This document shows, one piece after another, positions 12,778 to 12,857 of a stretch of 12,857 bases of DNA (positions are counted from its first letter, which is position 1; each line of letters begins with the position of its first letter). Below the pieces are notes generated by a model, which was not told where the DNA came from, ran no database searches, and saw nothing but the letters and a program-made list of their open reading frames with translations. A program made the translations under genes and the position numbers. This stretch comes from CAZALT01 sp964485515 (lineage in GTDB: Bacteria; Actinomycetota; Acidimicrobiia; Acidimicrobiales; Acidimicrobilacustridaceae): the NCBI GenBank assembly GCA_964485515.1, contig CAZALT010000097.1, positions 1-12,857 of the forward strand, given 5' to 3'.

Positions 12778-12857
12778 TTGAGGGGCGCTCGGGGAAGGCA
12801 AGACCCGATGTGCAGGACTCCGCCCGCAGATGTGGTGGAGGACCGACCCGAACGAGG

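Larger units (their letters stand above)
12639..12857. other. right-end region without a supported gene
   Basis: Besides the miaB promoter, the direct repeat and the hairpin, I see no gene. One minus-strand frame entering from the right edge ends at a TGA inside the hairpin (around 12775), which could be the tail of an upstream gene, but the visible residues are not recognisable. Confidence 0.4.

Overview
The window is strongly GC-rich, densely packed and has the codon style of a high-GC actinobacterium. Three things support this: the order nrdR, LysM protein, then divergent lexA; the run miaB-miaA-dapF-hflX (both arrangements are known from Mycobacterium and relatives); and several start codons that have a TAnnnT box 6-8 nt upstream instead of a Shine-Dalgarno. 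A deep-branching class such as Acidimicrobiia would fit, but that is inference. I see no mobile element, CRISPR array, tRNA or rRNA gene.

Layout. Positions 1-717 hold no gene I can support. They contain a leftward sigma70-type promoter (204-233) followed by two NrdR-box-like sites (144-159 and 186-201, centres 42 bp apart). A ribonucleotide reductase gene probably lies just off the left edge. The stretch also has a cluster of DnaA-box-like motifs (509-591). A stand-alone RibD-type reductase gene (718-1491, +) then converges on nrdR (1522-1989, -). Upstream of nrdR is a gene for a LysM membrane protein of the ChiZ/YneA type (2040-2582, -), divergent from lexA (2868-3509, +). The lexA/LysM gap carries four perfect and one near-perfect Gram-positive SOS boxes within 130 bp.

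From 3629 to 12638 everything is on the minus strand. In transcription order: miaB, miaA, dapF, hflX, dapC, an unknown proline-rich membrane protein, dapD, dapE. This places the whole succinylase branch from tetrahydrodipicolinate to meso-diaminopimelate (DapD, DapC, DapE, DapF) in one unidirectional block, together with the tRNA A37 isopentenyl/methylthio genes and the ribosome-associated GTPase HflX.

Most notable points: (1) DapF has serine (Ser80) where the family has its first catalytic cysteine, while the second (Cys216) is kept; (2) the NrdR-box pair placed on a strong promoter at the left edge; (3) the five-site SOS control region; (4) a DapD of the short proteobacterial type in an actinobacterial setting; (5) the unknown two-helix, proline-rich membrane protein inside the dap block; (6) short tandem repeats in three junctions. 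I do not see an entirely new multi-gene system. The novelty is in regulation and in the odd enzyme variants.
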